The notes under the pieces were generated by a model, which saw nothing but the letters and a program-made list of their open reading frames with translations, was not told the origin of the DNA and did no database searches. Shown here one piece after another: positions 7,942 to 16,694 of a stretch of DNA of 64,000 bases (the first letter of the stretch is position 1; each line of letters begins with the position of its first letter). The stretch is from DUQW01 sp050953805. Its GTDB lineage: Bacteria > Bacillota_I > Bacilli_A > Acholeplasmatales > Acholeplasmataceae. The translations under genes were made by a program, and so were the position numbers. The stretch covers positions 186,001 through 250,000 of the forward strand of contig JBMNNE010000001.1 of assembly GCA_050953805.1 (NCBI GenBank), in the 5' to 3' direction.

Positions 7942-9888
7942 TTATAGATATTCAATAATGGCATAAACTCCAGGTTTCGTTACTTTAATCGTTTTGGGAT
8001 CTAATAAATAATCTTGACTCGCAAACAAAACTTCTCCTTCCAAGAGGTTAATTCTTCTTACTTGATAGTCATTTTGCAAGTAATGAGTAATTCTCATTTT
8101 AGTATTTTCTAAAGTATAAATTACAAATCCACCTTTTTGGGTAACTGATTTAACCTTAGAATTTGAGTTAGTATAAATTTTATAAGTTTTCCTAATTTTA
8201 ATTAATTCTCTTAATTTTTCGACACTAATTAATTTATGATTCCAAATAATCATATTAATTTCGTCTGGTGATTTATAAGAGTTTTCAACTTGATTTTTGG
8301 TCCGATAAAACTCTTGACCAGCGTGGATAAATGGAACCCCTTGAGCAATTAAAACTACGTGAGTGGCAAAATCTTGATAGTGCCACTTTTTATATTCATC
8401 ATAATTCGTTTTAAGACTAATTTCATCATAAAATGTATAGTTATCGTGGCACTCAACATAATTAATTGATTGGCTTGGGCTATCAAAAATATTAAGTGAT
8501 CCTAAAAGCGAATGTTTTAAAATTTCAAAGTGATCATTATTGCCCATGGCGTAACCGTATTTATCGGTTCCTTTCATTACATTTCTAAACTGATCATTAA
8601 ATTGGGCATACGATTTAATTTGTTTTTGATTGGCCATGTTGGCTCTCGTTTCACGTGGCATCGTGTTAGGGATGTTCCAGCCTTCACCATATAACATAAT
8701 ATTAGGATTAATTTCCTTTAATTCTGATTCAATAACTAACATCGTTTCAATATCCATTAATCCCATTAAATCAAAACGAAAACCGTCAATTTTAAAAGTT
8801 TTAGCTAAATAAACTAAACTATCAACAATTATTTTCCTTGCCATATAACGAAAACTAGCGACATCATTTTGGCAACCACTAGAATTAGTAATATTGCCTC
8901 GTTTATCAAATTGATACAGATAATTAGGCACTAATTTATTAACTGTGAAATTAACGTAATCATAGACATGATTATAAACCACATCAAGATTAATACCTAA
9001 TCCAATTTTATGAGCGTAATTAACAACTTTAATAAACTCATTAATTCTTAAAAGTGGATCATCCGGATCTTTTGAATACCATCCATCTAATAAGAAAAAC
9101 TGATGAGGATTATAACCCCAATTATACAATCTATTTTTATCGTGATCATCGACTCCTAAAAAGTCAGTAACTGGAAGTAATTGCAAATGGGTAATTCCTA
9201 AATTATAAATATAATCTAAGACAGTAGTTCCTAGTGTCTTATTCTTAGTAATTAAACCGGTAAATAACCCTTTATCATCAATATCTAAACCAATAGTCAT
9301 ATCACGGACATGACCTTCATAAATAATCGCTTTTGTCTTATCAGCCGTTTTAATTGGTGAATCAATAACTTTACTGATGCGTCTTTGGTTTAAGACATAA
9401 CTAAACTCATTAGTTCCAGCTTTAGCGTAAGGATCTAATACTTTTTCAAAAAAAGTATGAATTCTAACATCATAATAATATGGTTTTAAGTGATGATCTC
9501 CTTTAACTCGAAGATGCCAAACTTCACCTAAATTTTTCATTTTATAAGTGTTATCATTTAACACTAAATCAATTTCTTTGGCAACTGGTGACCACACATA
9601 AAAATCAGTATAATCTTTATGATAAATAGATCCAAGTTTCCCATCATAACGGTTATTTTCTTCAAATTCTTCGGTAGTCGTAATTAATCCCACTTCGAGT
9701 GGAATCGCATAATCGTTAATGAAAACTAAGTAATCTTTATGTAAATCTAAATCTTTATTAAGGGTAAAAAAGCTTTGATTATTATTAAGCTTCTTTAAAA
9801 CTCCTTTAAAACCAATCATACTAACTTTATAAATGATTTCATTGGACTCAATTCTAATTAAATTATATTTATCAATATATGCTCTCAT
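7942..9888 (-). CDS. pulA: Type I pullulanase (GH13_14), intracellular
   Basis: 648 residues without a signal peptide. An N-terminal domain is followed by a CBM48-like module (FYVWSPVAKEIDLVLN, YYYDV) and the GH13 barrel. The pullulanase signature YNWGYNP is present (LYNWGYNPHQFF). Further motifs are region I DVVYNHV, nucleophile Asp in GFRFDLMGLMD, acid/base Glu in LYGEGWNI, and region IV VECHDNYT. It would debranch alpha-1,6 linkages of imported branched dextrins. Its ATG overlaps the stop of the upstream amylase gene by 4 bp (ATGA), so the two are translationally coupled. Ends at a bidirectional terminator shared with the regulator gene. Confidence 0.93.
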   Translation of the reverse strand: MRAYIDKYNLIRIESNEIIYKVSMIGFKGVLKKLNNNQSFFTLNKDLDLHKDYLVFINDYAIPLEVGLITTTEEFEENNRYDGKLGSIYHKDYTDFYVWSPVAKEIDLVLNDNTYKMKNLGEVWHLRVKGDHHLKPYYYDVRIHTFFEKVLDPYAKAGTNEFSYVLNQRRISKVIDSPIKTADKTKAIIYEGHVRDMTIGLDIDDKGLFTGLITKNKTLGTTVLDYIYNLGITHLQLLPVTDFLGVDDHDKNRLYNWGYNPHQFFLLDGWYSKDPDDPLLRINEFIKVVNYAHKIGLGINLDVVYNHVYDYVNFTVNKLVPNYLYQFDKRGNITNSSGCQNDVASFRYMARKIIVDSLVYLAKTFKIDGFRFDLMGLMDIETMLVIESELKEINPNIMLYGEGWNIPNTMPRETRANMANQKQIKSYAQFNDQFRNVMKGTDKYGYAMGNNDHFEILKHSLLGSLNIFDSPSQSINYVECHDNYTFYDEISLKTNYDEYKKWHYQDFATHVVLIAQGVPFIHAGQEFYRTKNQVENSYKSPDEINMIIWNHKLISVEKLRELIKIRKTYKIYTNSNSKVKSVTQKGGFVIYTLENTKMRITHYLQNDYQVRRINLLEGEVLFASQDYLLDPKTIKVTKPGVYAIIEYL

Positions 9889-11177
9889 CTTAATAAATCT
9901 TTATTTACCTTAATAATAATTGGATCTTTAGAAAAACTTAATTGTCCGCCTTTAACTTTTATCATTGAATTATCAATTAAACTAGGATAAATACCATCTT
10001 TTAAATGAGCATTAATTTTATTTGACGTTCCTAAATTAAAGTATCCAATCATGCAATTATTTTTATCTTCATATTTTAAAACTGCCGCTTTTTTAGTTTC
10101 TAAGAAAAATAAATTACCACTAGTAATCAATTCATCTTCATGAATAGCTTTTAACCGACGAATCGTTTTTGAAATATCTAAACCTGTTTCATAATTAATG
10201 GGATCATACTCAAATAAACTAGGGCGGTTAATGTTTAAAAACTCTTGTCCAGCATAGACAAATGGCATTCCTCTTAAGAAAAAACTTAATGCTGTTAAGT
10301 TCATTAATTTATGAAAATCACTCACATAACTAGCTATTCTTTCGCGATCATGGTTTTCTAAATGTCTTATTTTAAGATAATTTTTCGGATAAATCATTTC
10401 TTGCCTTTCAACTTCATAGAGCCATCTTTCTAAAGAGCCCTCCCCAGTTAAATAAGCGTGGAAATATTTGTCAATATCATAGTCATAACAAGCATCAAAT
10501 ACTTGATACATTTCACTATCACTATATGCGTCAAACCCTAGATCTCTAATATGTTTAACAAAACTAGGGTGAATTGATTCGGTTAACCAAAATAAATTAG
10601 GATTTACTTTATTGACCGCTGTTTTCGCTTCCTCCCAAAATTCAAGTGGCACTAACGGTGCTACATCGCAACGAAATCCATCAACTAATTTTGCCCAATA
10701 CACTAAAACATCAATGAAATAATCCCATACTTCTCTTTTAGAATAATCTAAATCGGTAATATCAGTCCAATCTCCAACGCGATTTTTAAAAGTACCATCT
10801 TCCCTACGGTAAAACCAATCTGGATGTTTTTTCGTTAACACTGAATCTCTAGAAGTATGGTTAATAACGATATCAATCATTACTAACATATCTAATTTAT
10901 GGGCTTCAGCAATTAATTTTTTAAAATCTTCTAAAGTTCCATATTCAGAATTGATTTGATAATAGTCTAAAATTGAATAAGGACTACCAACTTCCCCTTT
11001 TCTTTCTTTTAATCCAATTGGGTGAATTGGTAATAAATAAATAATATCGGTTCCTAGTTGTTTAATTCGTGGTAAATCACGAATTACTCCTTGAAAATTT
11101 CGTGTTTTTGAGTGTTGTCTAGGAAAAATTTGATATATCATTTTTTTACGCCAATTAATATTCGTATTTCTTGCCAT
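9885..11177 (-). CDS. GH13 alpha-amylase-like enzyme, cytoplasmic
   Basis: A compact 430-residue GH13 protein without a signal peptide or extra carbohydrate-binding modules. Motifs: MIYQIFPRQHSK at the N-terminus, region I DIVINHTS, nucleophile Asp in GFRCDVAPLVP, acid/base Glu in WLTESIHP, region IV LENHDRER, and a short beta C-terminal domain. The exact specificity cannot be read from sequence; maltodextrin hydrolysis is inferred from the context. It is the first gene of a two-gene operon with intracellular pullulanase. It has its own promoter (TATAAT at 11201-11206) overlapped by a 20-bp palindrome, and AAGGAAG is upstream of the ATG. Confidence 0.85.
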   Translation of the reverse strand: MARNTNINWRKKMIYQIFPRQHSKTRNFQGVIRDLPRIKQLGTDIIYLLPIHPIGLKERKGEVGSPYSILDYYQINSEYGTLEDFKKLIAEAHKLDMLVMIDIVINHTSRDSVLTKKHPDWFYRREDGTFKNRVGDWTDITDLDYSKREVWDYFIDVLVYWAKLVDGFRCDVAPLVPLEFWEEAKTAVNKVNPNLFWLTESIHPSFVKHIRDLGFDAYSDSEMYQVFDACYDYDIDKYFHAYLTGEGSLERWLYEVERQEMIYPKNYLKIRHLENHDRERIASYVSDFHKLMNLTALSFFLRGMPFVYAGQEFLNINRPSLFEYDPINYETGLDISKTIRRLKAIHEDELITSGNLFFLETKKAAVLKYEDKNNCMIGYFNLGTSNKINAHLKDGIYPSLIDNSMIKVKGGQLSFSKDPIIIKVNKDLLR

Positions 11178-11200
11178 AACTTCACTTCCTTACATATAAT

Positions 11201-11223
11201 ATTATACCTTATTAATAAGGTAT
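11201..11223 (-). promoter_or_regulatory. Promoter with overlapping perfect palindrome (candidate operator)
   Basis: ATACCTTATTAATAAGGTAT (11204-11223) is a perfect 20-bp palindrome. It occupies the -10/spacer region of the amylase-pullulanase promoter, whose TATAAT on the minus strand is 11206-11201. That position is typical of a repressor site. It has no central CG, so which protein binds is unknown. Confidence 0.55.
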
Positions 11224-11248
11224 TTTCCATTTATCCGTTCATAAAAGA

Positions 11249-11282
11249 CAAATACCGCTAAAGGTCAATTTAGCGGTATTTG
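11249..11282 (-). terminator. Terminator of the CBM-malE-malF-malG operon
   Basis: A 14-bp perfect stem CAAATACCGCTAAA/TTTAGCGGTATTTG with a 6-nt loop lies 24 bp after the permease stop. It is followed on the minus strand by TCTTTTAT. It separates the transporter operon from the amylase promoter. Confidence 0.82.
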
Positions 11283-11305
11283 ATAATTTAATTTTAAAAC
11301 AAATT

Positions 11306-14146
11306 TTAACCTTTAGTAGCTCCAGCCATAATACCTTCGATAAGATATTTTTGGAAAAACATATAAAGTAAGGTAATTGGAACACCTACAATTAATGCCC
11401 CAGCGGCAAAAGCTGAATAGTGTAGAGTATTTGGGTCATTAATTAATTTAAATAATCCTACCGCTAATGTCCATTGTTCAGTAATATCGTGATCAATTGG
11501 CGCTCCAGGTCGCGGAATATTTAATAAATATCCTGGTAACATATAATCCATCCATGGAGCCATGAACATATTAACAGCAACAAATGTTAAAATTGGTACC
11601 GCTAGTGGCATAATAATTCTAAAGAAAATTTGTAGTTTATTAGCCCCATCAATCATCGCCGATTCATCAAGATCTCGTGGAATTTGATCCATAAATCCTT
11701 TAATCAACCAAACATTACCTGGAATTCCTCCACCAATATATAAAATGGTTAAGGCTAGTGGTTGACCAAGTAAACCGAATTTCCAAAATAAGACATACAT
11801 CGCAATTAATCCCATAAATGATGGGAATGATTGTAAGACTAAAATTGTCATTAGTCCAGCCTTCTTACCTTTGAAGTTAAATCTTGCAAAGACATATGAA
11901 GCTCCAGTAATTAAAACCGTTCCAATTAACATGTTAATCATCGCAATCATAAAGGTATTGGACCACCAAGTCTTAAACCTAGTTTCATTAAATAAATAAT
12001 TAAATGATTCCCAAGTTGGATTTTCTGGCCAAATGCGGCTTGGAATATCGGTCTTTAAATTTGAGAGTGCCATTCCGAAAATATAAATAATTGGCACAAT
12101 AACCACCGTCGCAATAATTACAATTTCAGCGTAAATTAATAATTTAGCAAAAACTTCTGATGGTTTATAAACTTGTTTAATACCTGATTTGGAAATATTT
12201 CTTCGTTTTGGTTTTTTATAAAAATAGAACCAACCACCAATTGGAATTAAAGAAATTAATGACGGAATTAAGCCCTCATAGCCCTTCTTTGATGCATAAT
12301 CAGCGGTCATCGCTTGAGAAACGAAGAAAACGACAATCGCAATAAAGATTAGAATAACTCTTGTTACTACGACGCTTGATTGCGATAGTCTACTTTCGCT
12401 ATCTAACTCATCTTTATAGGCACGCATTAAATAAGTTCCATAATCATTTGCGTCAGTTTGAGCTAGTAATTGACCAAGTAAATCGTGGTTTTCTTTACTT
12501 GGATTATTTTCATTAGTTGTTTGTAATTCATTTAATCTGATTAAAGTATTTTTTTCAATTAGATTAATTAATTGTCGTTTTAATTGAATTTCATTTGATA
12601 GGGCTGTATCATTACTTAATTTTTTAGCTTCGCTAATTAATGTAATTAACGGATGATCTCCTTCGCCATCGTATGCAAGTGGTATTTCTAAAATTTCATC
12701 TGAAAGATTAATCACTTGATTAACAAAATCATATATTTTGAATTGATTATTAAACCATTTAACATTTTGGGTAATTGTTAATTTTTGACCATCAGTTTTG
12801 ACTGCGATAATATCATCGTTAAATTGAGTGAAATTAACGATATTATTTTTGGTTGCATTTAAGTTAGCAAATTTTTCTTCTAAACTTAAGACAATTCTAT
12901 ATTCATTAAGAATTTCGTTATTAGCGATTCTAACTGCGTTATTAGTAATTTGGTTATTTGCAAATTGAGCTTTATTAATATGGTCTTGAGTAACTTCTTT
13001 TGAAAGAATTAAGATTTTTAACTTAGCTAATAATTCTGGCTTTGTATCTTCGTTAAAATTATTAATTAAATGATTTAATATCGCTAGATCACTATCAGTT
13101 AAGATATCAGCAGTTTTGAAACCGTCTATTTTTGAAGTAATATAGACAAATCCTTTATCAGTTAACTCATTGAATAATCTAGTTTGATTAGTATTATATA
13201 AAACTTCTAAGCCAGCGATGTCTTCAGCTAATATAGTTTTATTAGTTGCATTTGACCTAACGATAGTTTCTAACTCAGCTTGTGTCACATTATTTAAATT
13301 TAATAAATCAAGATTATCTAAATATTTTTTAACACTTTCAAGTTTAGCTTCTAAATTGTATTTAGACGCTAAGGTATCCGGAAGTGCTTCAACTAAAGTT
13401 TTTGCTTCATCATAATTAGCTAAAGTTTTGTTATTAACTAAATCGCGAACTTTATCACCTACGGCTAAATGCTCTTGAACTTCATTTATTGTAGTTTTAT
13501 AAGTCGTTACATATTGATTATGAGCTGGAAGAGCATTTAACTTTGTCATTAACTGATTGTATGAAGCTGTAGTTGGAAAATCTAAAAATATTGTCACTAA
13601 ATTATCGGCTTCTCTAATTTTTTCTTGAATTAAGTAACGATCCTTTAAGTTTTGATAATTTTCATAAGTTGGATCAATTAGTTCTAGTGCTTCTCCGGCA
13701 TTATTATAATTGGTTAAATTGTTTCTAGTTTCTAGTAGCAATATTTTATTTAATGCATCTTGATATTTCATTCGATCTATTGATTTTTGAGAAATCAAAT
13801 GAAGTTCATAAGTTTGTTCTTTAATGTAATCACCAACACTAAAAGTTGCAGTTAAAACAACCGTTTCATCATCAGTTGGAAGTGTTACCTTTCCAGTAGT
13901 TGATACTAATAGTGGTTTGCTTGATGCCCATTCAACTTTAGCTCCTTGATAAGTTTCATGTAAGATGATGTCATTAGTTACATAATCATAGTCATTATCC
14001 CCTTGGAAAGTAATTCGATATTCTTTGGCAATTCCTCTTAGGAAATATACATCATCTGATTTTTTTACACAACCAGAAAGAAGTGTGACTCCAAACAGAA
14101 TTAGAATAGCCAAAATAATTTTAATGGTGGATTGATATCTTTTCAT
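11306..14146 (-). CDS. Lipoprotein-like ectodomain fused to MalG-type ABC permease
   Basis: 946 residues, against about 280 for ordinary MalG. The N-terminus is a lipoprotein signal with lipobox LLSGC (Cys26). An atypical bacterial Ig-like segment follows (AKEYRITFQG..VEWASSKPLLVSTTGKVTL), then several hundred residues of mostly helical repeats rich in Asn and Leu, all predicted outside the membrane. About residue 590 onward comes a TM segment (VILIFIAIVVFFVSQAM), a second hydrophobic stretch, and a complete MalG-type permease. The permease has the EAA loop (LDESAMIDGANKLQIFF then IIMPLAVPIL). Starts 2 bp after malF with a good GGAGG. Partner of MalF and MalE in maltodextrin import. The single intact frame argues against an assembly join. 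Confidence 0.88.
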   Translation of the reverse strand: MKRYQSTIKIILAILILFGVTLLSGCVKKSDDVYFLRGIAKEYRITFQGDNDYDYVTNDIILHETYQGAKVEWASSKPLLVSTTGKVTLPTDDETVVLTATFSVGDYIKEQTYELHLISQKSIDRMKYQDALNKILLLETRNNLTNYNNAGEALELIDPTYENYQNLKDRYLIQEKIREADNLVTIFLDFPTTASYNQLMTKLNALPAHNQYVTTYKTTINEVQEHLAVGDKVRDLVNNKTLANYDEAKTLVEALPDTLASKYNLEAKLESVKKYLDNLDLLNLNNVTQAELETIVRSNATNKTILAEDIAGLEVLYNTNQTRLFNELTDKGFVYITSKIDGFKTADILTDSDLAILNHLINNFNEDTKPELLAKLKILILSKEVTQDHINKAQFANNQITNNAVRIANNEILNEYRIVLSLEEKFANLNATKNNIVNFTQFNDDIIAVKTDGQKLTITQNVKWFNNQFKIYDFVNQVINLSDEILEIPLAYDGEGDHPLITLISEAKKLSNDTALSNEIQLKRQLINLIEKNTLIRLNELQTTNENNPSKENHDLLGQLLAQTDANDYGTYLMRAYKDELDSESRLSQSSVVVTRVILIFIAIVVFFVSQAMTADYASKKGYEGLIPSLISLIPIGGWFYFYKKPKRRNISKSGIKQVYKPSEVFAKLLIYAEIVIIATVVIVPIIYIFGMALSNLKTDIPSRIWPENPTWESFNYLFNETRFKTWWSNTFMIAMINMLIGTVLITGASYVFARFNFKGKKAGLMTILVLQSFPSFMGLIAMYVLFWKFGLLGQPLALTILYIGGGIPGNVWLIKGFMDQIPRDLDESAMIDGANKLQIFFRIIMPLAVPILTFVAVNMFMAPWMDYMLPGYLLNIPRPGAPIDHDITEQWTLAVGLFKLINDPNTLHYSAFAAGALIVGVPITLLYMFFQKYLIEGIMAGATKG

Positions 14147-14148
14147 AA

Positions 14149-16611
14149 TTAATCCTCCTTGAAGGCTCTGGTTCGTGATAAGTTCCAGGCCGTAATTGAA
14201 CCAACAAAAATAAAGATTAGAACTGAGAATACCGAAGCAATGTTATAAATTGATCTGTCAACAGTTAATTTATACATCCACGAAATCAAGATATCGGTAT
14301 CTCCAGCGAACCCCCTGGAGTAGTGATCTGCGTTAGGCCCTCCCCCAGTAATAAAGTAAATCACACCAAAGTTATTAAAGTTTCCTGAAAAGGTCATAAT
14401 TAAAATTGGTGCGGTTGAATACAAGATCAGTGGCATGGTAATATGGCGTAACTTTTGCCATTTAGAAGCGCCATCAATATCAGCTGCTTCATATAATGAC
14501 TTATCAATAGATGTCATAATACCGCTCATTAAAGCCATAAAGTATGGAAAACCCAACCAAATATTAACGATAATTAATACTACTTTAACGAATGTTGGAT
14601 TAAATGGGTTAGTGAACCACTCAATGTTATCACGACCGATGTAGAAAAACTTTTCAACACCTTCTAACATACTATATTCTTGTCCGAGCCAGCCGAGTTT
14701 TATAAATAAGTCATATAATCCTACTTTTCTAAATACACTATTTATAAATCCGGTTTCGTTAAACATGACTGAGAAAACCATTTGTGAGAGTAACGCCGGC
14801 ATTGCCCATGGGAGAATTAAGATTGTTCTCCAAAATCTCTTAAATTGAACTCTTTCACTATTTAAAACTAAAGCTTGGAATAATCCACCAAAGAAGACAG
14901 TTCCAGTTGAGAAGATAGCCCAAACAATCGTCCATCTTAAAACTCTCCAGAAAGCTCGTCCAAATGAGGCTCCAAAACCGTCAGCAAAATTAAATAAAGC
15001 GAAGAAATTTTTTAAACCAACATAATCGAAAGTATCGATCATTGATTGTTTTCCGGAAACTGAAGTAAAGGCTAGTAAGAATCCAAAGAGAATTGGCATA
15101 ATTGAAATAAAGGCTAAAACAAATAATGCCGGTGATAAAATAATATATTCGAAGCTATTTTCATAAACTTCTTTAAAATATTCAACACCGCTTTCTACTT
15201 CTTCATCGTTATATATCTTCTCACTAGTTCTATAAGCATCAACAATTGACCAAACCATAAAAATAAAGAAGAACAGTGATAAAATCATTCCGATTAACCC
15301 TTCTAACAACACATGAGTGGAAACATGTCCTAACACTGGAGTTGATTCAACAACAGAAACAAATCTATCTCCTTCATGTAAAGTTAGGGCATCAGCAAAT
15401 GCCATATAATCATTAAACTCAATTTTCTTTGTCGTACCAAGAGTAAAAACTCCCCAATAGCTTCTAGTAAAGAACCCAGCTTTATCGTAAAAGAAATTAT
15501 CAAAATCACGTTCAAAAGCTTCCCTTTGTTCAGGATGCATTGCTAAATGAATTTTAATTAATAATTTAGTGTAGTCATCTTCAGTATAGTTAGAGCCAAT
15601 TTGTTTATAACTACGTGACATAAAACCGGCGAACACTTTAGTAAATGGAGTTTCTTCATAAGGTTTTCTTACCCCATTATAAACTAGTCCTGGTTTTAAA
15701 AATTCATAAACTGTATCATTAATTAAATATAGTGGACCTTCATTATTTACTGCTACTGCGTTTTCTGGTAAAGTAAATAATGGATCTTCTAAACTATTAA
15801 ATAAATTCATATAAATTTCATCATTTGGATCACTAGTAAAATCGACTTTTAAAGATACATATAACTTACCATTAATAATATAAGTTTTTCCGGTTTTTTC
15901 ATATTTTGATAAACCAGCAACCGAAGTGATAATATTGAATTCATCTCCATATTGAACTGGTACACCAGTTTTAAAGTCAATTTCAATATAATCTTTAACA
16001 TCGTTATCTTCTAAATCTTGGTAATTTCTTTCACGATAAAATAATTGATCAGCGTCACGATATAATACCTCTTTTAAAGCTAAATATTGTCTAGTTTCAA
16101 CATAAGGATCGGACTCATCTGTTTTTAATTTTTGATATTCATTAGTGAAAATATTACGATACGAAATTGGATTTCGTTCTTTTAAATCATAAGCGATAAA
16201 ATCAATTAATTCTTGTTCAGTGTTTAATTTATATATTTTATTGCCGCCTTGACCCTCAATTAAAAATCTTTCATCAAAATCTTTAAATGAATCTGGTAGA
16301 TTGTTATCATTATAATTTGATCGAGCGTCTTTATATGCAGTATCAATAAAATTCTTTAGAAAGAGACCTTGTTCATCTCTAACAAAATCTTGTCCTTTAA
16401 TTTTATCGTACGGATTAGTCTTAACAAAATATTTGCTAGTTCCTAATTCAATTCCAATAAAACCAGCAAAAATAATAAAGAAAAACGCCGCCTTTAAGTA
16501 TTGTTTGTTTAATAGTTGTCCTAACCCCCAAATAAAACCAGAAGCAATCGCTTTTAAAATACTTTTTTTCTGTTTGGGTGATGGAGTTGTCTTCATTTTT
16601 TGTGTTTTCAT
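14149..16611 (-). CDS. MalF-type maltodextrin ABC permease with a large extracellular insertion
   Basis: 820 residues, about twice a usual MalF. The first membrane segment is near residues 38-56 after a GLGQLLNKQYLKAAFF motif common in Firmicute MalF. An extracytoplasmic domain of roughly 370 residues follows. The rest of the permease starts at about residue 432 (LLEGLIGMILSLFFFIFMVW). The EAA loop is YEAADIDGASKWQKLRHITMP near residues 690-710. E. coli MalF has a smaller P2 loop contacting MalE at the same topological place, so a docking role is an inference. It lies between malE and the malG fusion in one operon. AAAAGGTG precedes the ATG. Confidence 0.9.
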   Translation of the reverse strand: MKTQKMKTTPSPKQKKSILKAIASGFIWGLGQLLNKQYLKAAFFFIIFAGFIGIELGTSKYFVKTNPYDKIKGQDFVRDEQGLFLKNFIDTAYKDARSNYNDNNLPDSFKDFDERFLIEGQGGNKIYKLNTEQELIDFIAYDLKERNPISYRNIFTNEYQKLKTDESDPYVETRQYLALKEVLYRDADQLFYRERNYQDLEDNDVKDYIEIDFKTGVPVQYGDEFNIITSVAGLSKYEKTGKTYIINGKLYVSLKVDFTSDPNDEIYMNLFNSLEDPLFTLPENAVAVNNEGPLYLINDTVYEFLKPGLVYNGVRKPYEETPFTKVFAGFMSRSYKQIGSNYTEDDYTKLLIKIHLAMHPEQREAFERDFDNFFYDKAGFFTRSYWGVFTLGTTKKIEFNDYMAFADALTLHEGDRFVSVVESTPVLGHVSTHVLLEGLIGMILSLFFFIFMVWSIVDAYRTSEKIYNDEEVESGVEYFKEVYENSFEYIILSPALFVLAFISIMPILFGFLLAFTSVSGKQSMIDTFDYVGLKNFFALFNFADGFGASFGRAFWRVLRWTIVWAIFSTGTVFFGGLFQALVLNSERVQFKRFWRTILILPWAMPALLSQMVFSVMFNETGFINSVFRKVGLYDLFIKLGWLGQEYSMLEGVEKFFYIGRDNIEWFTNPFNPTFVKVVLIIVNIWLGFPYFMALMSGIMTSIDKSLYEAADIDGASKWQKLRHITMPLILYSTAPILIMTFSGNFNNFGVIYFITGGGPNADHYSRGFAGDTDILISWMYKLTVDRSIYNIASVFSVLIFIFVGSITAWNLSRTRAFKED

Positions 16612-16630
16612 ATTTTCACCTTTTAATTAG

Positions 16631-16667
16631 GTAATGGCGACGTCAAAAAAGTTGACATCGCCATTAC
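16631..16667 (-). promoter_or_regulatory. Intercistronic hairpin between malE and malF
   Basis: A 10-bp outer stem GTAATGGCGA/TCGCCATTAC, one mismatch, then GTCAA/TTGAC and a 5-nt loop. No U tract follows on the minus strand (CTAATTAAAAGG), so it looks like an mRNA-stabilising or partial attenuation structure rather than a full terminator. That would keep the binding protein more abundant than the permeases. Confidence 0.65.
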
Positions 16668-16694
16668 ATATTTTTATTTAATTTTATTTAAATC

